DNA of 13,428 nt, taken from CAYUUP01 sp964447925. Its GTDB lineage: Bacteria; Bacillota; Clostridia; Oscillospirales; Oscillospiraceae. This document shows positions 7,080-12,607 of this stretch, one piece after another. A model generated the notes under the pieces. That model was not told where the DNA came from and made no database searches. It saw only the letters and a list, made by a program, of their open reading frames with translations. The position numbers were made by a program, and so were the translations under genes. The stretch is from contig CAYUUP010000040.1 of assembly GCA_964447925.1 (NCBI GenBank), positions 1 to 13,428 on the forward strand, given 5' to 3'. Within the stretch, counting starts at the first letter, position 1. Each line of letters opens with the position of its first letter.

Positions 7080-8333
7080 TTAGATACCCCTGGGCCGTTT
7101 ACGCACCCTGCCCTGCTCCTGTACCGCCACAGTGTAGGCAAAGTAACGCAGGGCGTCCATGCAGTGGTCATGCTCCTTCCGGGGCCTGTCCTCTCCGCAG
7201 GCCGCTGCACTGGTGTCCCACACATAGTCCCGGAACTCAGAGATGGTGTGTCTGCAATCCGCCGAAAAGAGCAGCTTGTCCTCCCCCAGCATCCGGCCCA
7301 CCGCCCGGATGCCATTGGACACATCGTTTCGCGCCCGCTCCACCTTCCAGCCACTTTCCCGCAGCTGGGCGATAAAACTGGCGGCGGAGGGATCCACGAT
7401 GATGCACTGAGGGCGGATACCGTCCAGAAATTCCTCCATGGCCCGGGCATATTCCAGGTCGGTCTTCTGCTTCCGGTTCTCCCGACCCGACCAGTAATAC
7501 TCCCGGAGGCAGATCCACTGGCCCGTCTCTGCCCGCTGCCACAGCAGAAATACAGTCGGGTTCTGGGTACCATAGTCCACAGAGACATACTGAGGGCCAG
7601 TGAGGGCGGGCAGAGACTGCACTGTATGGCGGCGGCAATCAAACATATCATAGACCACCCCTTCCGCCGCCGTCCAGACACCCCTAACATAACGGTCATA
7701 GAAGACGCCGCTGTACATCTCCCGGTAGCGCTCTACAATCGCCGGACTCAGATTCGGATTGTCCTCCATGTTGAAGTGGAGATAGCACATATTCCGCTGC
7801 TCCGCTTTCTGAATCCACTCCTGGAAGAACCAGTGTCCCGGCCCCTCCGGATTGCAGTTGAACCAGAATTTGGAACCCTCCACACTGCACCGTGCCAGGG
7901 CCTGCTCCACAAAGGAACGGGGCATCAGGGCCACCTCGTCAAACAACACTCCCGCCAGGGTAATCCCCTGAATCAGCTGATAGCTGCTCTCATCCTTGCC
8001 GCCAAAGAGATAATAGGTATTCTGCCGCCTGCCCTGGCTGATGACCAGCCGGTTGTCACCTCGGTGAGTCTCAATGGTATAGCAGCCCGCCAGCCAGCCC
8101 TGCATGGGTACCAGCACATTGCGCCAAAGGCTCTCGATGGTCTTGCCGCAAAGGGCGAATTGCTGGCCGTCAAATTTCGTCAGACTCCATAAGGTAAAGC
8201 CCACCGTCAGGCTCATGGTCTTGCCGGAGCGCACCGCCCCGTCACAGATGATGCCATCACAGTCTGCTGTCTCCGGCTGCATCCACCAGGTCAGCGTCCG
8301 GGTCTGCTTCTCGCTGAATTTTTCATACTTCAC
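7080..8333 (-). CDS. terL: Terminase large subunit (TerL)
   Basis: This is the 417-residue motor of DNA packaging: an N-terminal ATPase that drives DNA into the prohead and a C-terminal RNase H-like nuclease that cuts the concatemer. Walker A is GAVRSGKT (residues 32-39). Walker B is GVLFDE (128-133, D132/E133). The NCNPEGPGHWF segment (159-169) is typical of Firmicutes TerL proteins. Nuclease acidic residues are D253 (VDYG), D314 (IVDPS) and D389/D393 in HDHCMDALRY. The start is GTG at 8333, within the end of terS (11-base overlap), with GGAGG about 11 bases upstream. Length is usual and all expected catalytic motifs are present, so it should be active. It is separated from the portal by 118 bases. 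Confidence 0.96.
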   Translation of the reverse strand: MKYEKFSEKQTRTLTWWMQPETADCDGIICDGAVRSGKTMSLTVGFTLWSLTKFDGQQFALCGKTIESLWRNVLVPMQGWLAGCYTIETHRGDNRLVISQGRRQNTYYLFGGKDESSYQLIQGITLAGVLFDEVALMPRSFVEQALARCSVEGSKFWFNCNPEGPGHWFFQEWIQKAEQRNMCYLHFNMEDNPNLSPAIVERYREMYSGVFYDRYVRGVWTAAEGVVYDMFDCRRHTVQSLPALTGPQYVSVDYGTQNPTVFLLWQRAETGQWICLREYYWSGRENRKQKTDLEYARAMEEFLDGIRPQCIIVDPSAASFIAQLRESGWKVERARNDVSNGIRAVGRMLGEDKLLFSADCRHTISEFRDYVWDTSAAACGEDRPRKEHDHCMDALRYFAYTVAVQEQGRVRKRPRGI

Positions 8334-8697
8334 CGGTTGAATTACCTCCCTCCCAGCCGCCCGGCACTCCTATACATGGTTCAGCATCCCCTGCCAGCGT
8401 CGCTGCCAGCACCTCCAGCAAGTTGCTCCCCTCCGGCAGCTCTCCAGCAGCATCACCCCACACCTCCGGCTTTCGGGTTTTCAGCCAAAGGGTGATGGCG
8501 GTGATGCTGGGTGTCGTCTCCTTCTCTGTCTCCGACTCCTTCTCTCCCTTGTCGGTAATCTCCCGCTTGCGCTCGACATAGCGGTAGCCGATACACAGCC
8601 GAAAGAGGGCCTCCTCCACCAAGGCATCGGCCGCTTCTGGAGATAATATCTCCAATTGGTGATACCAGGGCGAAGAAAAATGCCCATCACTTGACAT
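8323..8697 (-). CDS. Terminase small subunit-like protein, short
   Basis: This 124-residue protein lies directly upstream of terL and overlaps it by 11 bases. The stretch LVEEALFRLCIGYRYVERKRE (27-46), a charged linker, and then TAITLWLKTRKPEVWGD (66-82) follow the C-terminal half of many Firmicutes TerS proteins (A-x-GY-Y-E ... WLK-R-P-W-D). The N-terminal helix-turn-helix DNA-binding part usual for TerS is missing or very short. The start is the ATG at 8697, with AGGAGG 8 bases upstream; the ATG at 8703 would sit only 2 bases from it. The upstream sequence contains the promoter, so a longer N-terminus is unlikely. A Gly-rich tail ends the protein. Confidence 0.78.
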   Translation of the reverse strand: MSSDGHFSSPWYHQLEILSPEAADALVEEALFRLCIGYRYVERKREITDKGEKESETEKETTPSITAITLWLKTRKPEVWGDAAGELPEGSNLLEVLAATLAGDAEPCIGVPGGWEGGNSTGEV

Positions 8698-8728
8698 TAC
8701 CATCCCCTCCTGTCCTCTCCTTTCGGTG

Positions 8729-8742
8729 TCTCCGTTTGGAGA
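8729..8742 (-). repeat. Inverted repeat before the terS ribosome binding site
   Basis: In minus-strand orientation this reads TCTCC-AAAC-GGAGA and is followed by GAAAGGAG. It is the counterpart of the perfect palindrome before the portal gene (6977-6992). It lies just downstream of the -10 box of the terS promoter, so it would be at the very 5' end of the late transcript. Confidence 0.5.
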
Positions 8743-8751
8743 TATATCAAT

Positions 8752-8780
8752 ATTATAATACAAACGTTTCAGTTTGTCAA
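8752..8780 (-). promoter_or_regulatory. Perfect-consensus sigma-A promoter for the phage late genes
   Basis: The -35 box TTGACA (8775-8780) and the -10 box TATAAT (8752-8757) are separated by exactly 17 bases. Upstream (8791-8813) are A and T tracts resembling an UP element. Predicted transcription starts near 8745, about 45 bases before the terS start. No other comparably good promoter was noticed within the phage genes, so it may drive the whole block from terS onward. Confidence 0.85.
8760..8777 (-). promoter_or_regulatory. Candidate operator within the terS promoter
   Basis: The inverted repeat ACAAAC-N6-GTTTGT spans the spacer and the end of the -35 box of the terS promoter. A dimeric repressor bound here would block RNA polymerase, which would make sense for a prophage late promoter this strong. 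The regulator is unknown and no repressor gene is in the window. Confidence 0.45.
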
Positions 8781-8893
8781 GTCCTTCTTCCAATTTTTTT
8801 GAAAAATTTTTTACTGCGGAACCGTAGGCAAGAAAGCCTGTCCTATCATCAATTTCTCTTCTGTGGAAGCTAACCCTGGCAAGGACACAAAAT

Positions 8894-8917
8894 GGGCTGT
8901 CTCCCGCAAGACAGCCC
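8894..8917 (-). terminator. Stem-loop after the aroE remnant
   Basis: Nine-base arms (8894-8902 and 8909-8917) enclose a six-base loop. On the minus strand the stem is followed by ATTTTGTG, a weak U-rich tail. It begins 7 bases after the stop of the aroE-like remnant, as an original aroE terminator would. It could also end readthrough from scfB before the phage promoter. Confidence 0.6.
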
Positions 8918-8924
8918 CTGCTCT

Positions 8925-9021
8925 TCATTCCGTGATAACCGCTTTCATTGCGTCAACGGGCATCTCCCGCCCCGTCCGGAACCGGAAGGCAGCGGCCCCC
9001 CTGATAGAGCATCATGCCAAT
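8925..9021 (-). pseudogene. aroE: 3' remnant of aroE (shikimate dehydrogenase), frameshifted
   Basis: Reading the minus strand, one frame gives IGMMLYQG (9021-8998). After removing one G from a six-G run (8996-9001), the next frame gives AAAFRFRTGREMPVDAMK followed by AVITE and a TGA at 8925-8927. The joined sequence matches the C-terminal end of AroE proteins (GLGMLLYQGA-AF-WTG-MPV-M pattern). In full-length AroE this helix packs beside the shikimate site. Nothing recognisable as AroE precedes it: the first frame meets a TAA at 9043-9045. This is therefore a fragment of roughly 31 codons, followed by a terminator-like hairpin. Its origin (deletion, mobile-element insertion, or duplication at a phage attachment site) is not decided by this window. 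Confidence 0.6.
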
Positions 9022-9205
9022 TTGCCCGGCTTCCGGGTCACTTTATTGCTCTAATGTCAAAAGTCACCTCTGTCATATCACAGTCAGGGAGGAAAAAGCA
9101 AGAGTGGGCTAAACATTTCGTGTCACACTCTCATAATAGCCTTTTACAATCTGGAGCATAGTATTCCGGAAAAATCCTCTTGCCCAGCTTTTTCCGCCAA
9201 TTGAA
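9022..9205. other. Intergenic stretch without a recognised gene
   Basis: Between the scfB stop and the aroE remnant I see only very short frames on either strand, with no convincing ribosome binding site or family pattern. A weak inverted repeat, GGAAAAA (9168-9174) with TTTTTCC (9189-9195), lies about 10 bases after the scfB stop. On the minus strand it has a 14-base loop and T-rich right arm and could act as a poor terminator. Together with 8781-8924 it forms a gap of about 425 bases, apart from the aroE remnant and its hairpin. Confidence 0.5.
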
Positions 9206-10552
9206 TCACTGTTTACCCAGGGCTTTCAGGGCGATAGCGCATTCCAGCCGCTTGCGCTCCAGCTCACAGGCAGTGCGGTTGGGCTTTTTCAGGTCACCGT
9301 TTGCCTGGAGGTTAGAGGCGCTGCACCCGCCGGAGCAGTAGAATTTTGCCCAGCAGCTGCCGCAGTCCTCCCGTGTGTAGATATTCAGCCCGGAGAATCT
9401 GTCCGCGATGTCCAAATCAAAGCTGCCGTCATAAACACTGCCCATGCGGTATTCCGGCAGACCCACAAACTGGTGGCAGGGGTAGATGTCCCCCTCTGGG
9501 GTGATAGCCACATACTCACACCCAGCCCCGCAGCCCCGGATGCGCTTCACCACACAGGGTCCCTGCTGAAGATCCACGTTGAAGTGGAAAAAGTTGATGT
9601 CGGGCCGGTCACGAAGAGCTTCCGCCAGCCGCTCGTACTCGGCGCAGGCGGCCTCCACGTCCTCCTCGCTAATGGCAAAGGGGCTGTCAGGTGTGCCGGT
9701 GCATGGCTCCACCGATACATTTCGAAAGCCCAGGCCGGCAATGTGCATGACGTCATCGGCAAAGTCCAGGTTGCCCTTGGTGTAGGTGCCACGGAGGTAG
9801 TAGTCCTTGGTACCCCGGCCCGCCACCAGCTTTTGAAACTTGGGGACGATCCGATCATAGCTGCCCTGGCCGCCCACGGTTCGGCGGTTACGGTCGTTGA
9901 CCTGGGGGCGGCCGTCCAGGGAGAGAACGGCATTGGACATCTCCCGGTTGATGTAGTCGATGTTCTCGTCAGTTAAGAGCATCCCGTTGGTGGTGATAGT
10001 AAAGCGGAAGTTCTTCCCCGCCGTCTTTTCAATGGAGCGGGCATACTCCACCGTCCGTTTCACGGTGTCCATTGCCATCAGCGGCTCCCCGCCGAAAAAA
10101 TCCACCTCAATGTTCCGCCGCTTACCGGATCGGGCAACAACGAAGTCAATGGCCCGCCTTGCCGTCTCAAAGGGCATAATCCTCCGGCCTGTGCCGAAGT
10201 CTCCGGTAGAGGCGAAGCAATAGCTGCAGCGGAGGTTGCAGTCGTGGGAAACGTGGAGGCACAGGGCCTTGATGGGGGCATTTTTGATGACGGCTAGGGC
10301 GGGGTCAATATAGTCATCAGATGCAAAGAGCAGTCCCTGCTCCTTCAGCTCCCAAATTTCTTCCCAGCACTCGGCCAACTCCTCGGGAGCGTAATCCGGC
10401 AACAGGGAAGGAATGTCCGCCGGGCAGTCCGGTCCCTCCGGCTCCCGGCCCAGAGAGAGAACATCATAAATAGCCCTATCCAGTACATGGACAGCCCCGC
10501 TGTTCACGTCAACGGCGATATACTGGCCCAGGGCCTGAAAGGTATGTATCAT
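9206..10552 (-). CDS. scfB: SCIFF peptide maturase, radical SAM/SPASM protein
   Basis: This 448-residue enzyme installs thioether links from cysteines to backbone carbons of the SCIFF peptide, making a ranthipeptide in the cytoplasm. The N-terminal part (about 1-85) fits a PqqD-like peptide recognition domain. The radical SAM cluster motif is CNLRCSYC (C105, C109, C112), followed by GGEP (154-157) for SAM binding. The SPASM region carries C341, C345, C359, C397, C400, C406, C410 and C429, enough for two auxiliary 4Fe-4S clusters. The final GCGAGCEYVAITPEGDIYPC and CGSCWAKFYCSGGC patterns agree well with CteB-type SCIFF maturases. The ATG at 10552 has AAGGAG 9 bases upstream. The gene lies 105 bases after the scfA precursor gene, with a strong hairpin between. 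Confidence 0.96.
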   Translation of the reverse strand: MIHTFQALGQYIAVDVNSGAVHVLDRAIYDVLSLGREPEGPDCPADIPSLLPDYAPEELAECWEEIWELKEQGLLFASDDYIDPALAVIKNAPIKALCLHVSHDCNLRCSYCFASTGDFGTGRRIMPFETARRAIDFVVARSGKRRNIEVDFFGGEPLMAMDTVKRTVEYARSIEKTAGKNFRFTITTNGMLLTDENIDYINREMSNAVLSLDGRPQVNDRNRRTVGGQGSYDRIVPKFQKLVAGRGTKDYYLRGTYTKGNLDFADDVMHIAGLGFRNVSVEPCTGTPDSPFAISEEDVEAACAEYERLAEALRDRPDINFFHFNVDLQQGPCVVKRIRGCGAGCEYVAITPEGDIYPCHQFVGLPEYRMGSVYDGSFDLDIADRFSGLNIYTREDCGSCWAKFYCSGGCSASNLQANGDLKKPNRTACELERKRLECAIALKALGKQ

Positions 10553-10603
10553 CGTATTCGACTCCTTGTCCTCGAATATTCGGCCGGTTGGCCCCGATAA
10601 GCG

Positions 10604-10639
10604 AAAAGAGAACGCCCCGGCTGGCTTGTAGCCGGGGCG
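10604..10639 (-). terminator. Hairpin with T-rich tail between scfA and scfB
   Basis: Perfect 10-base GC-rich arms (10613-10622 and 10630-10639) enclose a seven-base loop. In minus-strand RNA the stem is followed by GUUCUCUUUUCG, a broken U tract. It begins 18 bases after the scfA stop. A leaky terminator here would give much precursor peptide mRNA and less maturase mRNA, a layout known in other RiPP operons. I see no separate sigma-A promoter for scfB in the remaining gap, which supports readthrough. Confidence 0.7.
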
Positions 10640-10657
10640 GCATTCTGCGGGGAAAAA

Positions 10658-10807
10658 TCAGTCCTCTCTCCCGTTCTCGCACTTTTGATTGGCCACGGTG
10701 CAGGAGGTCTTGCAGGCGGACTGGCAAGATGTCTGACACTCGCCGCAGCCGGCGTGAGACGCACTCTGCTTTAGCGTGGCGCCGTTGATGGTGGTGACGT
10801 GCTTCAA
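10658..10807 (-). CDS. scfA: SCIFF (six cysteines in forty-five) ranthipeptide precursor
   Basis: This is a 49-residue precursor peptide. The leader MKHVTTINGATLKQS is followed by the core AGCGECQTSCQSACKTSCTV, with a last Cys at residue 43. The six cysteines are at 21, 24, 28, 32, 36 and 43, spaced as in the SCIFF family. These become donors in thioether crosslinks made by the neighbouring maturase; the biological role of the product is still poorly defined. The start is TTG at 10807, eight bases after a GAGGGGG ribosome binding site, and it reproduces the family's MKH- beginning. An upstream in-frame ATG at 10843 lies inside the -10 box of the gene's promoter, so it cannot be the start. Confidence 0.95.
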   Translation of the reverse strand: MKHVTTINGATLKQSASHAGCGECQTSCQSACKTSCTVANQKCENGRED

Positions 10808-10841
10808 GGATTTTTCCCCCTCTCCGTTTATTACTAATTTC

Positions 10842-10870
10842 ATTGTATCATAGTTCTTTTGGGATTTCAA
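10842..10870 (-). promoter_or_regulatory. Sigma-A promoter of scfA-scfB
   Basis: The -35 box TTGAAA (10865-10870) and -10 box TACAAT (10842-10847) are separated by 17 bases. Transcription would begin near 10835, leaving a leader of about 28 bases before the scfA TTG. The promoter starts 26 bases after the ZIP transporter stop. Confidence 0.75.
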
Positions 10871-10878
10871 CCATATTC

Positions 10879-10892
10879 GCAAAAATTTTTGC
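10879..10892. repeat. Perfect palindrome upstream of the scfA promoter
   Basis: GCAAAAATTTTTGC is perfectly symmetrical and lies between the transporter stop (10896) and the scfA -35 box, 8 bases from the latter. Its A/T core could work as an UP element, a protein-binding site, or a weak bidirectional terminator. The sequence alone does not decide among these. Confidence 0.4.
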
Positions 10893-10895
10893 TTA

Positions 10896-11699
10896 TTATC
10901 CCAGCATCACGTCCAGAAGCATCATGACGGCAAAGCCGGACACAATGCCCATAGTGGCACAGTAGGGTTGGGTCTGCTGATTCCGTTGGCATTCGGGAAT
11001 CAGTTCATGTACAGCCACAAGAATCATGGCTCCGGCGGCAAAGGAGAGCGCATAGGGCAGGAAGGCCTCTGCCCGCACCGCCAACATCGCGCCGACAACA
11101 CCTGCAATTGGTTCTACCATACCGGAGGCCTGACCCAGCAGGAAACTCTTGCGCCGGGAGCAGCCCTCCCGCCGCAGAGGGAGGGAGACTGCCGCCCCCT
11201 CCGGGAAATTTTGCAGGCCCACACCCACAGCGATGGTGACAGCTCCCATAAGCCCCTCGGCAGAATAGCTGCCCGTCTCCAGCGCGCCAAAGGCCACCCC
11301 TACTGCCATCCCCTCCGGGATATTGTGCAGGGTGATGGAGAGCAGCAGCATGACCATACGGGAGAAGCGCTCATGCTCTCCGCCCCGGGCATGATCGGTG
11401 TTCCGGCGGGAGAGGTTCACAATTTTGTCCGAGGCCCACATAAAGACAGCTCCGCAGAGGAACCCTGAGGTAGCCACCAGCCAGGGAGGGAGCCGGGAGA
11501 TTTCCTCTGCCCGCTGGATAGCAGGCTGAAGCAGCGACCAAAAGCTGGCCGCAATCATCACCCCGGAGGCAAAGCCCAGCATCAGGTTCAACGCTGTGGG
11601 CCGAGGGGATTTTAAAAATATGACTGTGGCGGCGCCCAAGGCGGTGATCAGCCAGGTTCCCAGGGTTGCCAGCAGCGCCATTTGTACCAGTGTGTTCAT
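10896..11699 (-). CDS. ZIP family metal transporter (ZupT-like)
   Basis: This 267-residue inner-membrane protein probably imports divalent metals such as zinc, iron or manganese. It has about eight hydrophobic segments. Metal-site motifs are HNIPEG (125-130) on the fourth transmembrane helix and QNFPEG (163-168) on the fifth. Also seen are GFASGVMIAASFWSLLQPA (42-60), GMVEP (193-197) and HELIPE (231-236), all typical of the GufA/ZupT branch. A short cytoplasmic loop with His and Arg (about 97-113) lies between TM3 and TM4. The ATG at 11699 has AGGAGG 6 bases upstream; an extended frame to 11747 has no such site. The gene lies between rpmB and scfA but seems to be its own unit, since a terminator follows rpmB and scfA has its own promoter. 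Metal specificity cannot be read from the sequence. Confidence 0.92.
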   Translation of the reverse strand: MNTLVQMALLATLGTWLITALGAATVIFLKSPRPTALNLMLGFASGVMIAASFWSLLQPAIQRAEEISRLPPWLVATSGFLCGAVFMWASDKIVNLSRRNTDHARGGEHERFSRMVMLLLSITLHNIPEGMAVGVAFGALETGSYSAEGLMGAVTIAVGVGLQNFPEGAAVSLPLRREGCSRRKSFLLGQASGMVEPIAGVVGAMLAVRAEAFLPYALSFAAGAMILVAVHELIPECQRNQQTQPYCATMGIVSGFAVMMLLDVMLG

Positions 11700-11746
11700 G
11701 TCACACCTCCTAATCCAGTATATCGGGGACTGGTTCAGAGGTGACA

Positions 11747-11851
11747 AGAGGCCTGTCCTCGGGACGCGAGGAACCGCTCTGTTCCGTTATCCTCCCTTCT
11801 TCCTGCCTGTTTCCAGAGCTGGTCGCTCCGGGCAGAGGGAAAATGGCCTCT
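11747..11851 (-). ncRNA. Candidate structured 5' leader of the ZIP gene
   Basis: In minus-strand RNA, AGAGGCC (11845-11851) can pair with GGCCUCU (11747-11753), closing a region with inner hairpins. One has seven-base arms (11813-11831, loop GACCA, one G-U pair). Two others have five-base arms (11770-11785 and 11757-11771) and share two bases, so they may alternate. The region lies between the rpmB terminator and the transporter start. I do not recognise a known riboswitch class; the NiCo and yybP-ykoY signatures were looked for by eye and not found. No clear promoter is visible upstream. Confidence 0.3.
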
Positions 11852-11871
11852 CACTGGCACCGAAAAGCACG

Positions 11872-11902
11872 AAAAGACCCTCCGCCCCAGGGGGAGAGGG
11901 TC
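11872..11902 (-). terminator. Intrinsic terminator of rpmB
   Basis: In minus-strand RNA the arms GACCCUC (11896-11902) and GAGGGUC (11876-11882), with inner CCCC/GGGG pairing, form a long GC-rich stem followed by UUUUCG (U tract 11872-11875). It lies 27 bases after the rpmB stop and fits a standard Rho-independent terminator. Confidence 0.85.
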
Positions 11903-11929
11903 ATTTGATTGGGATCTGTATCTCCCGCA

Positions 11930-12118
11930 TCATACGGCGCGGGTCACCTTGCCGGCCCGCAAGCAACGGGTGCAGGCGTAAACGTGGGTGGGAGAGCCAT
12001 CTACCATCGCCTTGACGCGCTTGACGTTGGGCTTCCAGGCGCGGTTGGAGCGGCGGTGGGAGTGGGAAACCTTGATTCCGAACGTAACGCCCTTTCCGCA
12101 ATAATCGCATTTGGCCAT
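11930..12118 (-). CDS. rpmB: 50S ribosomal protein L28, zinc-binding form
   Basis: This 62-residue protein of the large ribosomal subunit contributes to assembly and stability near the E site. The sequence MAKCDYCGKGVTFGIKVSHS, then RRSNRAWKPNVKRVKA, and a final HVYACTRCLRAGKVTR is diagnostic for L28. CxxC pairs at C4/C7 and C49/C52 form a zinc ribbon, so this is the four-cysteine (C+) version. The ATG at 12118 has AGGAGGT 8 bases upstream. An in-frame extension to 12190 overlaps the promoter and is not coding. It is a single-gene unit with its own promoter and terminator. Confidence 0.98.
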   Translation of the reverse strand: MAKCDYCGKGVTFGIKVSHSHRRSNRAWKPNVKRVKAMVDGSPTHVYACTRCLRAGKVTRAV

Positions 12119-12161
12119 TGATCTTACCTCCTTGCTACTTGACAAATCAGCATCGTATTTT

Positions 12162-12190
12162 ATCATACCAAACTCCAACGGAAAAATCAA
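12162..12190 (-). promoter_or_regulatory. Sigma-A promoter of rpmB
   Basis: The -35 box TTGATT (12185-12190) and the -10 box TATGAT (12162-12167) are separated by 17 bases, with a TGG just before the -10 (extended -10 form). A run of seven A (minus strand) and further A/T bases upstream, near 12196-12212, could be an UP element. Transcription would start near 12155. Confidence 0.75.
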
Positions 12191-12277
12191 GAGGAAATTT
12201 CAATTTTTTTGTGTTTTCCGCAGAGCGGGCGGAAGTGTTTCGCCGGACAGGGAGGGGAACGGGAAGGGTGAGGGCAG

Positions 12278-12607
12278 TCAGCTCTCGTGATTGCTCTGGT
12301 GCATGGTCTTCAGGTTTCCGATTTTGTGGCTGCGCCGCTCCAGTTCCGCCAGCACAGCCTCCAGGGGAATACCCTGCTGAGCCATCATCACCAGCAGGTG
12401 AAAGAGCAGGTCGGAGATCTCCCCTACCGTCTCGGCTTCCACCCCGTTTTTGGCGGCGATGATCGTCTCGGCGGACTCCTCGCCCACTTTTTTCAGGATC
12501 TTATCCAGCCCTTTGGAGAAGAGATAACAGGTATATGAATTCTCGGAGGGGTTCTTTTGCCGGTCGAGAATCACGTCATACAGTTCCCGCAGTACAGTAT
12601 CGCTCAT
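12278..12607 (-). CDS. hisE: Phosphoribosyl-ATP pyrophosphatase
   Basis: This 109-residue enzyme hydrolyses phosphoribosyl-ATP to phosphoribosyl-AMP and pyrophosphate, the second step of histidine synthesis. It belongs to the all-alpha MazG-like NTP pyrophosphohydrolases. Metal-binding acidic residues sit in KKVGEESAETIIAAK (39-53) and EISDLLFHLLVM (63-74), both strongly conserved in HisE. SYTCYLFSKGLDKILKK precedes them. The ATG at 12607 forms an ATGA overlap with the hisI stop and has GGAGG 7 bases upstream. It is not fused to hisI, unlike in enteric bacteria. The C-terminal tail (RRSHKIGNLKTMHQSNHES) is a little longer and more His-rich than usual. Confidence 0.97.
   Translation of the reverse strand: MSDTVLRELYDVILDRQKNPSENSYTCYLFSKGLDKILKKVGEESAETIIAAKNGVEAETVGEISDLLFHLLVMMAQQGIPLEAVLAELERRSHKIGNLKTMHQSNHES

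Noticed and set aside
6962..7699. N-terminal extension of the portal frame through the terL region
   Set aside because: It overlaps the terL gene in another frame. The strong ribosome binding site lies just before 6961, where portal homology begins.
6900..8192. Long open frame of 430 codons on the plus strand opposite portal and terL
   Set aside because: It mirrors the terL codon pattern and has no recognisable domain. TerL has all its catalytic motifs on the minus strand.
8698..8928. N-terminal extension of the terS frame
   Set aside because: The frame would cover a perfect promoter and a stem-loop, and its translation has no TerS-like or helix-turn-helix sequence.
8863..9161. Two overlapping small plus-strand frames in the gap between scfB and terS
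   Set aside because: They lie opposite the aroE remnant and hairpin, lack ribosome binding sites, and give unrecognisable proteins.
9113..9163. Minus-strand 16-codon frame MLQIVKGYYESVTRNV
   Set aside because: It is too short, has no convincing ribosome binding site, and matches no family I could name.
10658..10882. Longer SCIFF precursor of 74 residues
   Set aside because: The extra part overlaps the promoter boxes, and the known family begins at MKH, which matches the TTG start.
10956..11468. Plus-strand frame opposite the ZIP gene
   Set aside because: The minus strand encodes a clear ZIP protein with conserved motifs, so the opposite frame is a by-product.
12206..12234. Hairpin with six-base arms TTCCGC/GCGGAA between hisE and rpmB, considered as a terminator
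   Set aside because: On the minus strand it is followed by A rather than T residues and the stem is short, so it is not supported as an intrinsic terminator.
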